Source: JACKBK01 sp963707275 (GTDB lineage Bacteria; Chloroflexota; Anaerolineae; JAAEKA01). From it: a DNA stretch of 64,000 nt. A program made the translations under genes and the position numbers. The DNA is taken from positions 62,001 to 126,000 of the forward strand of contig CAVPPH010000003.1 in assembly GCA_963707275.1 (NCBI GenBank), written 5' to 3'. How positions within the stretch are numbered: position 1 is the stretch's first letter; the number at the start of each line of letters is the position of its first letter. The notes under the pieces are model-generated. The model saw only the letters and a list, made by a program, of their open reading frames with translations, was not told the origin of the DNA and ran no database searches. Positions 17,332 through 26,789 of this stretch are shown piece by piece.

Positions 17332-18883
17332 ATGGAACCAGTAGCCATCGCGATGGTGGTACTTGGCCTGCTGATAGGACTGGGTATAGGCGCATTCATC
17401 GGTTACTACGTCTACCGATCGATGCACAACCTGAAAATCAAGTCCGCCAACGCGCAGGCCGAGGAAATCGTCAAGGAAGCCGAGAAATCCGCAGCGCAAC
17501 AGCGCCAACAGATCGAGCTTAACGCCAAGGAAGAGTCCGTTCGACTTCGTGAGGAATTCGATCAGGAAGCCAACGAGAAGCGTAAAGACCTGCGCAGGCA
17601 GGAGGAACGTCTCCAACGCCGCCAGGATGCCCTGGACCGGCGGCTGGAAGAAGTCGAAAGTCGCGACCGCAACCTCCAGAAGCGCCAGCAGAACCTGGAC
17701 AAACGCCAGAGCAACCTGGAGAACCTGGAAGAGCAGAAACAGCAGGAGTTGGAACGCGTTTCGGCCATGTCAGCCGACGACGCCAAGCAACTGCTGATCG
17801 AGTCGGTGCGCAACGACACCCGCCAGGACATGGCGCGGGTCATCCGCGAGGTCGAGGCCGAAGCCCACGCCGAGGCTGACCGGCGGGCGCGCAAGATCGT
17901 CACCCTGGCCATTCAACGTCTGGCCTCGGATCAGGTGGCTGAGACCACGGTCTCGTCGGTGCCGATCCCCAGCGACGAGATGAAGGGCCGCATCATCGGG
18001 CGGCAGGGCCGCAACATCCGCGCCATCGAAGCCGCGACCGGCGTCGACCTGGTGGTGGACGACACGCCCGAAGCAGTGATCATCTCCAGCTTCGATCCGG
18101 TGCGTCGCGAGGTGGCCCGGGTGACGCTGTCACGGCTGGTGGTGGACGGGCGCATCCACCCGGCGCGCATCGAGAAGGAAGTGCAGAAGGCGCAGCAGGA
18201 GGTCGAGCAGTCGATGTGGGAGGCCGGCGAGCAGGCTCTCTATGACACCGGGCTGCAAGGCTTGCACGCGGAAGTGATCAAGCTGCTGGGCCGGCTTCGC
18301 TATCGCACCAGCTACGGCCAGAACCAGCTCTTCCATGCTGTCGAGACTTCTCATCTGGCCGGAATCATGGCGGCGGAACTGGGCGCCGATGTGCGCCTTG
18401 CCAAGCTGGGCGGTCTGTTGCACGACCTTGGCAAGGCCGTGACCCACGAGGTCGAAGGTCCCCACGCGCTGGTCGGCGCTGACATCGCCCGTCGCTTCGG
18501 CGTGCCGGCCAAGGTGGTCAACATCATCGCCAGCCATCACCACGAGGTCGAACCGGAGTCGCTGGAGGCCGTGATTGTCGAGGCCGCCGACGCCGATCTC
18601 TGGCGCACGACCTGGCGCACGCCGCGAGGCGCTGGAGACCTATCTCAAGCGCGTCACGGCGCTGGAGGATCTGGCCAACTCCTTTGACGGCGTGGAGCAG
18701 TCCTATGCCATCCAGGCCGGCCGTGAGATCCGCATCGTGGTCAGGCCAGACGTAGTGGACGATCTGGCAGCCATCGCGCTCTCGCGCGACATCGCCAAGA
18801 AGGTCGAAGACTCGCTGGAGTATCCCGGCCAGATCAAGGTAACGGTCATTCGCGAGACCCGCTCGGTCGATTTCGCCAAGTAG
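17332..18883 (+). CDS. rny: Ribonuclease Y (one frameshift)
   Basis: A membrane-anchored endoribonuclease that starts mRNA decay. N-terminal helix at residues ~5-27, then a long charged coiled coil (~30-160), a KH domain (IPSDEMKGRIIGRQGRNIRAI is its signature, split here around GRQGRN), and an HD domain with GGLLHDLGKA and ASHHHEVEP. The frame breaks at about 18595 (GACGCC-G-ATCTCT); removing one G restores ISGARPGARREALETY and a 516-residue protein, the usual size. A clean terminator follows. ricT, encoding a known RNase Y partner family, lies 0.8 kb downstream on the other strand. Confidence 0.93.
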
Positions 18884-18909
18884 CGCACCGTTCTACCCAG
18901 CTTGACACC

Positions 18910-18946
18910 GGCGAGTCGCAACCCAAGGCTGCGACTCGCCGTTTTA
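18910..18946 (+). terminator. Intrinsic terminator of rny
   Basis: GGCGAGTCGCA (18910-18920) / TGCGACTCGCC (18930-18940), then GTTTTA. Confidence 0.88.
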
Positions 18947-19255
18947 GTTCCGAAATTGCCAGCCTGAAACTGGCGGTTTGTTGTCAAAGAGCCGGTAGCT
19001 CAACGCCAGAATTCAAGACACGAATCCTGCAAAACGCCGCTAATATGCCGTTTTTCCGAGAAATGTACGAAACAACCGTAACCTATCGTTTAACTGGTCG
19101 TCATGGTAAAAGAGTGCGTTGGCATTTGGCAACGCCATCCAAACAATGGAGTACTATCAATGAACGCCAGCCTGACAACAACTCCCCATGGGTTGCACAT
19201 GAACAACACCTATTCCACCACAGTTCTACCCAACGTCGCAGGAGCCAATCCACCT

Positions 19256-19516
19256 ATGGACGTGATCAAGGTCTCGGCTAACTCACGCTCGACAGCTGTG
19301 GCCGGCGCGATCGCCGGCGTCGTCCGCGACCACGGTCACGCGGAAGTACAGGCTATCGGCGCCAGCGCCGTGAACCAGGCTGTCAAGGCAATCGCCATCG
19401 CTAATGGATACCTGGAGATGGACGAGATTCAGATCGTCTGTGTCCCGTCGTTCACGGAAGTAGCCATCGACGGCCAGGAACGAACAGCCGTCCGTATCTC
19501 GGTCATGAAGCGCTAA
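19256..19516 (+). CDS. spoVS: Stage V sporulation protein S family (SpoVS/Alba-like)
   Basis: An 86-residue protein from ATG19256, preceded by AGGAG (spacing 11). It matches SpoVS along its full length: MDVIKVSANSRSTAVAGAIAG, then VQAIGASAVNQAVKAIAIA and a C-terminal block VAIDGQERTAVRISV. SpoVS is an Alba-like fold that probably binds nucleic acid; it occurs widely in non-sporulating Chloroflexota and Deinococcota. In-frame starts further upstream (19199, 19160, 19103) would add residues with no family match. A strong terminator follows. Confidence 0.92.
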   Translation: MDVIKVSANSRSTAVAGAIAGVVRDHGHAEVQAIGASAVNQAVKAIAIANGYLEMDEIQIVCVPSFTEVAIDGQERTAVRISVMKR

Positions 19517-19588
19517 GCGGGCACGCGCTCGATTCGTGGAAAGCGAGTCTGCCCATTTCCCACCAGGGGTTCTGTAATTGTGAATCAA

Positions 19589-19621
19589 CAGGCCGCCAGC
19601 TTTGCCTGGCGGCCTGTTTTA
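19589..19621 (+). terminator. Intrinsic terminator of spoVS
   Basis: CAGGCCGCCAG (19589-19599) / CTGGCGGCCTG (19606-19616) followed by TTTTA. It also lies just downstream of the converging ricT gene and may serve both. Confidence 0.9.
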
Positions 19622-19641
19622 TGTTCCTGGCTCAGTGCCGT

Positions 19642-20628
19642 CTACTGTGCCTGATCTCCCGGCGGCCGGCGACGGCGGGAACGTGACCGGCGGGAGCGAG
19701 CCTCATCATCCGCAGGAGCTTCGTCGGGCCCACCAGCCGCGGCGTCCTGAATCGGTGGGGCGTCATCCACTGCCGGTGCTGCCGAGCGCTTCATGGCGCA
19801 GCTACACCCTGTCCGCTTGCCTCCGGCGGAAGGACCTTCCACGTCGGCCGCAGCAAACTCCTGCATCGAGCCGTCCTCCAGCTTGACGGTCAGCGTTTCA
19901 CGCAGCGGATTCACCCTGCGCACTCGTCCGTCACCCTCGGGAGTTTTGACCGCAGCGCCGACCTTGGGCAGCTTTTTGCGGCCCTCCTCGTAGACTTCCT
20001 GCTCGTAGGACAGACAGCAGAGCAGCCGGCCACAGACGCCCGAAATCTCCGGCGGATTGAGCGGCAGATTCTGCGTCTTGGCCATCTTGATGGTGACCGG
20101 ATTGAATTCGCGCAGCCACGATGAACAGCAAAGCTGCTTACCGCACTTGCCCACCCCATCCAGCACCTTGGCCTGATCGCGTACGCCGATCTGTTTCATC
20201 TCGATGCGCGCGTTGAGCGACTTGGCCAGATCACGCACCAGGTCACGAAAATCGACGCGGCCTTCGGAGGTGAACGACACGACCAGCCGGCTGCCATCGT
20301 AGCTGTATTCCGCGCTGACCACCTTCATGGGCAGCCGATGCGCCTCGGCCCGTTCGCGGCAGATCGCCAGCGCTTCCGGCTCACGGCGGCGGTTCGCGTC
20401 CCGCTCCACCAGATCGACCGGCGTGGCGCGGCGCAGCACCGGCTTCAGATCGCTGCCAACGCGATCCTGGCCCATGGCACGCGGAGTCCACGCCACCTGG
20501 CCGATCTCCTGGCCCTGGGATGTTTCGACCACCACATACTCGCCCGATTCGAGGTCCAACATCGCCCCGGGGTCGAAGTGGTAGATCTTAGTAACAGGTC
20601 GAAAGCTCACACCAATAACGGTGGGCAT
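19642..20628 (-). CDS. ricT: PSP1-domain protein RicT/YaaT
   Basis: A 328-residue PSP1 protein. In Bacillus, RicT forms the Ric (Y) complex with YlbF and YmcA, carries Fe-S clusters and directs RNase Y to operon mRNAs. Conserved cysteines are present in GKCGKQLCCSSW and CGRLLCCLSYEQE, with a further CSC near the tail, so cluster binding is plausible. The last ~70 residues are Ala/Asp-rich, then an Arg/Ser-rich basic tail that could bind RNA. YlbF and YmcA are not seen nearby. The proximity to rny supports a joint role, inferred from context. Confidence 0.88.
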   Translation of the reverse strand: MPTVIGVSFRPVTKIYHFDPGAMLDLESGEYVVVETSQGQEIGQVAWTPRAMGQDRVGSDLKPVLRRATPVDLVERDANRRREPEALAICRERAEAHRLPMKVVSAEYSYDGSRLVVSFTSEGRVDFRDLVRDLAKSLNARIEMKQIGVRDQAKVLDGVGKCGKQLCCSSWLREFNPVTIKMAKTQNLPLNPPEISGVCGRLLCCLSYEQEVYEEGRKKLPKVGAAVKTPEGDGRVRRVNPLRETLTVKLEDGSMQEFAAADVEGPSAGGKRTGCSCAMKRSAAPAVDDAPPIQDAAAGGPDEAPADDEARSRRSRSRRRRPPGDQAQ

Positions 20629-20761
20629 AATTCCTCCTGATTATGTGAACGAACGCCCGGTGCGCTGGCTGGCGCGCGCCGCCGGCCTGTGTATTGACCG
20701 GAGCGGCTCGCGGCTACCGTTTGCGGCGCCTGGCGTTGACGGCTGAGTTCCAATTGACAAC

Positions 20762-21784
20762 TCACGAATGGATGGACTGACCGGCAGGAGCAGGCAGGTG
20801 TAGCAGCAGGGTCTCCAGCAACAGACGACTGTTCACGTTGCGGTTGATCTGCTCCGGCGCCTGCTCAAGCCTGGCAAGCAAGCGGCGGACATCGGCCGCG
20901 CTGTACTGCCGGGCTGCCTCATCAATCTCGGCGACCAGATCGATATTGGTCACGTGGGCCGCGCAGCCGTGCTGCGCCAGCAGAACATCACGCCACCAAC
21001 TGGTCCAGGCCGCCAGTGTCGGCTGCAAGTCGCTGGACTTGCGGCTCAATACCTCGGCGTAGGCCAGGCGATCGACCGCGCCCTGCCCCGGCAGACTGCG
21101 AGCATCGGCCAGCCGGCGCGTCCGGTCTTCCCAGACTTCGCCGTCGGTCAATCGCTGGATCGCCCAGCCGATGCGGCCCTGGCTGAGCCGAGCCAGCAGG
21201 TCGGCCTGCTTCGGGCTGGCCAGCCAGCGTTCCACCAGCGCTACTTTGATCTGCTCCAATGGCAACGGGCGAAGCTGAATCGTCTGGCAGCGGGAGATGA
21301 TGGTGGGCAGCAGGCTGTCGGGCCGCGCGCTGGTCAGCACCAGCCGGACCTGAGGCGGCGGCTCCTCCAGGGTTTTGAGCAAGGCATTGGCAGCCGGCAG
21401 CGTGGCCCGTTCGAACTCGCGCAGGATGAATCACCTTGAAGGGCGATTCCATCGGCGCGAGCGACGCAAAGCGCTGCACGTCGCGGATCTGTTCGATCTT
21501 GAGAACGCCCTCGCGGCTGCGCTCGCCGCTGTCGGCCTCCACCAGCCGCACGTCGGGATGCGTGCCGTGCGCGATCTTGCTGCACGACCGGCAGTGGCCG
21601 CATGGCCGGCCAGGCTGATCGCAGTTGATGGCTGACGCCAGCGCCAGTCGCCAGCGTGCGCTTGCCAACCTGCGGGTCGCCGGCTATCAGCAGCACGTGG
21701 GGCAGGCGCTCATTGTCCAGGCTGCTTTGCAGGAGCTGGACCGCCCATTCGTGACCCACGATCGACCAGTTGCTTGAAGCTCAT
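20762..21784 (-). CDS. holB: DNA polymerase III delta' subunit (three frameshifts)
   Basis: A clamp-loader subunit. The pieces are GHEWAVQLLQSSL, then HVLLIAGDPQVGKRTLA (a P-loop with GDPQVGKR), then the zinc-binding-like block CDQPGRPCGHCRSCSKIAHGTH in the next frame, then LLKTLEEPPPQVRLVLTSARPD and SRCQTIQLRPL. The breaks lie near 21774, 21648 and 21428. Each is fixed by deleting one base, giving MSFKNWSIVGHEW as the start and a 339-residue protein. The SRC motif is the sensor 1 region of the family. A PocR-like or DnaX gamma/tau assignment is unlikely because the C-terminal domain is short. Confidence 0.82.
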
Positions 21785-21867
21785 ACTCGAAAACCTCGTC
21801 TGCGGCGGCATTGTACCACACGTGAACCGCCACGACAACGAAACGCGGCACGCCCAACAGCGGGCCT

Positions 21868-21896
21868 TTGACAAACTCCCATAGCGGGGCTATCAT
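21868..21896 (+). promoter_or_regulatory. Promoter of trxA-trpB2
   Basis: Perfect TTGACA (21868-21873), 17-base spacer, TATCAT (21891-21896). One of the best promoter matches in the window. Confidence 0.85.
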
Positions 21897-21952
21897 GGCA
21901 TCACGACCGCCGGCCCGCACCGACATGGAGCGACCTTGCAAGGAGACAAAAA

Positions 21953-22323
21953 ATGTCAACACCAGTTGCTGTAACCGATGCCAGCTTTGAGAACGAGGTC
22001 CTGGATTCCGATCTGCCCACCCTCAACGATTTTTGGGCCGAGTGGTGCGGGCCGTGCAAGATGATCGCGCCGATTCTGAAGGAACTGGCCGTGGAATACG
22101 ACGGTCAGTCTCAAGATCACCAAGCTGGACGTCGACGAGAACCCCTCGACTGCGATGGCCTACGGTGTCGATGAGCATTCCCACCCTGATCCTGTTCAAG
22201 GACGGCAAGCCGGTGGAGCGCATCGTCGGCTACCGGCCCAAGGACCAGCTTCTGAAGCAGATCAGCGGCTACCTGCCGCCCAGCCTGAACCATCCAACCA
22301 AAAGGAGCTATCATTCCCCATGA
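21953..22323 (+). CDS. trxA: Thioredoxin (two frameshifts)
   Basis: A protein-disulfide reductase of the cytosol. The active site is WCGPC in FWAEWCGPCKMIAPIL, and the cis-Pro loop is MSIPTLILFKDGKPVERIVG. The frame breaks near 22108 and at 22170 (GGTGTC-G-ATGAGC); deleting one base at each restores KITKLDVDENPSTAMAYGV-MSIPT and a 122-residue protein. AAGGAG precedes ATG21953. The stop overlaps the trpB2 start as ATGA at 22320-22323, so the two genes are translationally coupled. The C-terminal ~12 residues beyond the usual end are specific to this copy. Confidence 0.88.
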
Positions 22324-23694
22324 TCCAGACCAAGATCGTTCTCACCGAGCAGCGACATCCCGACCCACTGGTACAACATCAACGCCGACCTGCCGGCCGC
22401 GGGCATCGACTTGCCGCCGGTGCTGCATCCCGGCACCGGCCAGCCCATCGGCCCGGCCGACCTGGCGCCGCTCTTCCCCATGGCGCTGATCATGCAGGAG
22501 GTCAGCACCGAGCGCTACATCGAGATTCCGGACGAGGTGCGCGACATCTACACCATCTGGCGGCCGACGCCGCTCTTCCGCGCCCATCGCTGGGAGAAGG
22601 CGCTGGACACGCCCGGCCAAGATCTACTACAAGTACGAGGGCGTCAGCCCGGCCGGCAGCCACAAGCCCAACACCGCCGTGCCGCAGGCCTACTACAACA
22701 AGGAAGAGGGCGTCAAGCGCATCACCACCGAGACCGGCGCCGGCCAGTGGGGCAGCGCGCTGAGCTTCGCCTGCCAGATGTTCGGCATCGAGTGCAAGGT
22801 CTACATGGTGCGCATCAGCTACGAGCAGAAGCCCTACCGCAAGCTGCTGATGCAGACCTGGGGCGCGACCGTGGTGCCCAGCCCCAGCACGCAGACCAAC
22901 GCCGGCCGCCAGATCCTGGCCAAGGACCCGGACAGCACCGGCAGCCTGGGCATCGCCATCAGCGAGGCGGTGGAAGAGGCGGTCTCGCGCGACGACACCA
23001 AGTACACCCTGGGCAGCGTGCTCAACCACGTGCTGCTGCACCAGACGGTCATCGGCCAGGAGGCGATGAAGCAGTTGGAGCTGATCGACGCCGACTGGCC
23101 CGACGTGGTCGTCGGCTGCATCGGCGGCGGCAGCAACTTCGCCGGCTTCGGCTTCCCCTTCGTGCGCGAGAACATCGTCAACGGCAAGCAGACGCGCATC
23201 GTCGCCGTCGAGCCGGCCGCCGCGCCCAGCCTGACCCGCGGCGTCTACGCCTACGACTTCGGCGACACCGGCCAGATGACCCCGCTGGTGAAGATGCACA
23301 CCCTGGGCCACGACTTCGTGCCCGCGCCGATCCACGCCGGCGGGCTGCGCTATCACGGCATGGCCGCGCAGGTCAGCGCGCTGAAGGAAGCCGGGCTGAT
23401 CGAGGCCAGGAACGTCCAGCAGCGCGCCATCTTCGACGCCGCCATGAGCTTCACCCGCGCCGAGGGCATCCTGCCCGCTCCGGAGCCGGCCCACGCCATC
23501 CTGGGGCGCGATGCAGGAAGCGCTGGCCTGCAAAGAGAGCGGCGAGAGCAAGACCATCGTCTTCAACCTCTGCGGCCACGGCCACTTCGATCTGGCCGCC
23601 TACGACGCCTACATGCAGGGCAAGCTGGAGGACTACGAGTATCCCGACGGAGCTGGTGGAGCAGTCGCTGGCCAATTTGCCGCAGGTGGGGTAG
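22320..23694 (+). CDS. trpB: TrpB2-type tryptophan synthase beta-like enzyme (four frameshifts)
   Basis: A PLP enzyme condensing indole with serine. The PLP lysine lies in GSHKPNT and the phosphate-binding Gly loop is GCIGGGSNFAG. It belongs to the longer TrpB2 class: it starts TKIVLTEQDIPTHWYNI and has the insert typical of archaeal and Chloroflexota copies. Breaks at about 22353, 22616, 23501 and 23649 are each cured by removing one base (giving DIPTHWYN, TPAKIYYKYEG, HAIWGAMQEAL and YPDELVEQSL), for a 456-residue protein. No trpA is adjacent. TrpB2 is thought to act alone to salvage indole, or to work on another amino acid; coupling to trxA is unusual. Confidence 0.87.
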
Positions 23695-23726
23695 CACAAG
23701 TCCTATCCCCACTCACTGTTTGATAC

Positions 23727-23767
23727 GAAAAAGCCCCCGGCGATCCAGATCCGCCAGGGGCTTTTTC
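23727..23767 (+). terminator. Terminator of trxA-trpB2
   Basis: AAAAAGCCCCCGGCG / CGCCAGGGGGCTTTTT (23729-23766, one mismatch), with A and T tracts on both sides, so it can act in both directions. Confidence 0.88.
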
Positions 23768-23822
23768 CTTCCCACGAATTGCCATCTTGGTGCAAGGAGT
23801 CTCGAGAAACCTCGAAACTCTC

Positions 23823-24116
23823 TCAGCCATGTTCTATATCCTGCAGATGAGTGAGCTTTTCTTCGAGGCACTTCATCAACCGGTATTCTCCTGCCCACTG
23901 AACGTATTCGTCGTCCTTTCCTTCCAGGTCTTCAGCAGCCATATTCGCGATGAAGTACTCGGAGCTGACGCCGTTGTGCGTCTCGAAGGACATAAGGCGT
24001 TCACGCGCCATCCGCAGCGCACGCTCAAGTCGAACGATTTCACCATCGACGGCAGCGCGCACCAGCGGCAACAGTTGTTGCCCGCGGTCTACTGGTTGAA
24101 CAATAAGCGTGGTCAT
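23823..24116 (-). CDS. Small antitoxin-like protein of unknown function
   Basis: A 97-residue acidic, helical protein. The central pattern MSFETHNGVSSEYFI, then EDLEGKDDEYVQWAGEYRLM, resembles small Chloroflexota/cyanobacterial proteins with an F-x-x-x-Y-G-x-S-S-E-x-F ... W-A-G-E-Y signature that are often the first gene of a toxin-antitoxin pair. No second gene is visible downstream on the same strand: only 56 bases separate it from the trpB2 terminator. An orphan antitoxin or a stand-alone small protein are both possible. The function is not assigned. Confidence 0.5.
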   Translation of the reverse strand: MTTLIVQPVDRGQQLLPLVRAAVDGEIVRLERALRMARERLMSFETHNGVSSEYFIANMAAEDLEGKDDEYVQWAGEYRLMKCLEEKLTHLQDIEHG

Positions 24117-24409
24117 TACGGGTCCTCCTCACTCACGGATAAAGAACGGTTTACAAGCAGAGAACACCGCAGTCACGGTGACGAGCCAGGAACGAAATCA
24201 GTCTGTTGATGTGAATTTCATGGCGGCGGTCTGTTTCCCTACCACTGATCATCTGTTGCGGCTCGCCAGCAGCTAGCTGGACCACAGCCGCCAATTGTCA
24301 TGGATGAGCTTGGAATCTGGAGATTCAGTCGAACTGCTCCAGAATATGTCGCCACTGTACCGAAGTCCCCGCACAACGGCAAGCCACAGAATTGGCGTCT
24401 GTCTTCAGA

Positions 24410-26789
24410 TTAGCGCAAATCCACCCCGCGCTCGATCAGCAACGCGCTCGCCGCGGCCACATCTTCCGGAGCGACCACGGCCAGACCCAGCTTGGCCTCC
24501 GGCTTGAAGGGCTTGAGGTAGCGCGCCAGCGCCGGATCGCTGCGTAGCTCGTCCAGCGCGGCCTGATCGCGAAACTGCACCAGAGTCAGGGTCTGGACGG
24601 TGGCCGCGCCGTAGTGCTGGCTCCAGGCCTTGATCTTGACCTGCAGGGCCTGCGGCACGCCGCCCACCGCCATGGCCTCCAGATGCGCCAGGATGGCCGC
24701 GGCTTCGAGGCCGGCTGCGCTGGCCTGGGCCACGCTGCGCGCCGTGATCTGCCAGCCGGCCTCGCTCTGCTCGCAGAAGGGACGCAGATAGCCGTAAACG
24801 TACAGGCTGGGCGTCGCATGGACGAAGCCGACCTGGCCGTTTTCGTCCACCGTGATGCTGGCGCGGCGGGCCGATTCGGGGTCGCTGTTGCGCGCCGGCA
24901 GTTCTCCGGCCGCCAGCAGCGCCTGCTCCAGGTCAGAGATCTGGTCAGCGCGCACGATGATCCCCGTGGGAGTGGCGCGCTTGATGATAACCCGGCTCCA
25001 GCGCGGGTCTTCCAGCAGCGCGTCGACCAGATCGGGGGTGGCGGCCTCCAGCCAGCCCACACGGCTGCGCACGGTGATGCGCTCGAAGGCTGCCTGCCAC
25101 TCCTCCATGCTGCGAGCCACGTTCTGCGGCAGCGGCGCGCCCGTGGCCTGCTCCAGCCAGGCCCGGATCTGCCCGACGCTCTGCCCTTCCAGTTGGGCGC
25201 GGTAGACCGATTCACGCGACAACTCGTATTCGATCGCGCGCTCGGCGTTCTGCCGGCTGGCAAAGCCGTCCAGCCGGGCCAGCACCGCGTCCGAGATGGG
25301 ATCAAAGGCGAAGATGCGGAAGTTGGGCTGCACCACGACGCGGCCTCCTTCCTCGGGGATCTCCGGCATCGGGCCATCCAGCAGCAGCCAGCGGCCCATG
25401 TCGGTCAACCGCACCGCGACCACTCCCGCGGGCGCAGCGCCGGTCTCGACGTGTCACCGGCTCGGGGTAGCCCAAATCGACCAGCCCCAGCCAGTAGAGA
25501 CCCTCCGTCAGCACCGTGCGCAGGAAGACTCGCTCCACCCCGTTCCAGCCGGCTTCCTCGTTGTTGTGGTAGCCTGACCAGTTCCAGCCGAGGCTGTTGT
25601 ATTCGTAGGGTGAGTATAACGACGAGTAACTGTAGCTATAGCGATAGCCGTAGCCGCCGCCACGCTGTTCGGCGGTAGCCCGGTCCACCAGGAACTCATC
25701 GTTGCGTTCGCGCAGATAGTCGTTGATGTCGTCCACAGCTACCCAAGCCGCCGGCGTGCGCTGCTTGCGCTCAGCCCGCTTGGCCAGCAGAGCCAGCGTC
25801 TCCAGCACGGTGCGCCGTGCACTAACCACACCGGCAGGGGCGGGACCGACCAGCAGCGCGTTGGACGGAGTGGTAGAGGAACCCATAGTTGCCAACAGCT
25901 CGTTCCACCAGTCGCCGTCGCGCCAGCGTTGGAAGCTGATACGCACGCGCTGCGGCGGCGCCTGGGAGATGAAACTAGGCGCCGCAGGGGCCTCCAAAAG
26001 ATTGGATAGAGCGTCGAGGTCGAGAACGTTCAGCGCAGTCGCCAGCCGGCGCAGAAAGAAAATGCGGCGATAGTCGCTCTCCTTGCTGCCTTTGGTGACA
26101 CTTTCCGCAACCAGCAACTGGCCGGCGATACGCTTGAGGTCACTGACCCGCAGCATGCCAGCGTTGGTGAGTTGCAAGGGCGCTTCGCGGCTGGCGCTCC
26201 ACACCAGGTACAGATCGCGCTGACAGGTGCGTGCCGACCCCTCCAAGGTCTGCGCCACTGGCGGCAGGGTATGCTGCTTGATGGGCGCGGGCGGCAGATG
26301 CCGTGACACCTCGGCGGGGATATAGACGAAGCGTCCGCCCTCAAAATTGAGCTTGGCGTTGCCAGGCATGTTCTCGCGCAGCGTGTGAGTCCAGATCAGA
26401 CCCGAACGCAACAGTTCATTCAGAGTCTCGGAGAACACCGGCTTGCTCGGATCCTTTTTGGTCGTCGTCTTGCGCGACGAGCTGTAATAGTTGTAAGGCG
26501 ACTCCTCCTCGGCTGACACGACGCCGGTGCGCATCAGCAGGCTGCGAAAGCGTGTGGTGCGCAGCTCGCCACCAACGCCCTGGAGCAGTTCCAGCGCCCG
26601 GCGGCTGGGAGGCGTCAATCCGGCCAGCGCGCGGTGGATGCGGTCCGGGTCGCCCACCAACTCCAGCCAGAGATTAACCCTGGCTTGTTTGGCCGTGGGT
26701 ACATTGGCCACGCCGGCCTTTGCCAGCACGCTGCCAAGATCGTTGGAGTTGAAATCGTCCAGCGCCCTGGCGAGGGTCGGCGGTGTCAT
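24410..26789 (-). CDS. Helicase-associated protein with XPB N-terminal-like (Helicase_C_3) domain (one frameshift)
   Basis: A 792-residue protein after removing one base at about 25443 (CCGGTGACA-C-GTCGAG). The C-terminal ~330 residues match the PF13625-type domain that also forms the N terminus of XPB/Ssl2 (VVVQPNFRIFAFDP, then TPDLVDALLEDPRWSRVI). The N-terminal part is helical; near residue 390 there is a Tyr/Gly/Ser-rich stretch (YGYRYSYSYSSLYSPYEYNS) of low complexity. The start ATG26789 overlaps the upstream gene's stop as ATGA, which indicates translational coupling. It is the last gene of a three-gene minus-strand operon with the XPB helicase and is probably a helicase partner; no catalytic motif was recognised. 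Confidence 0.75.
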
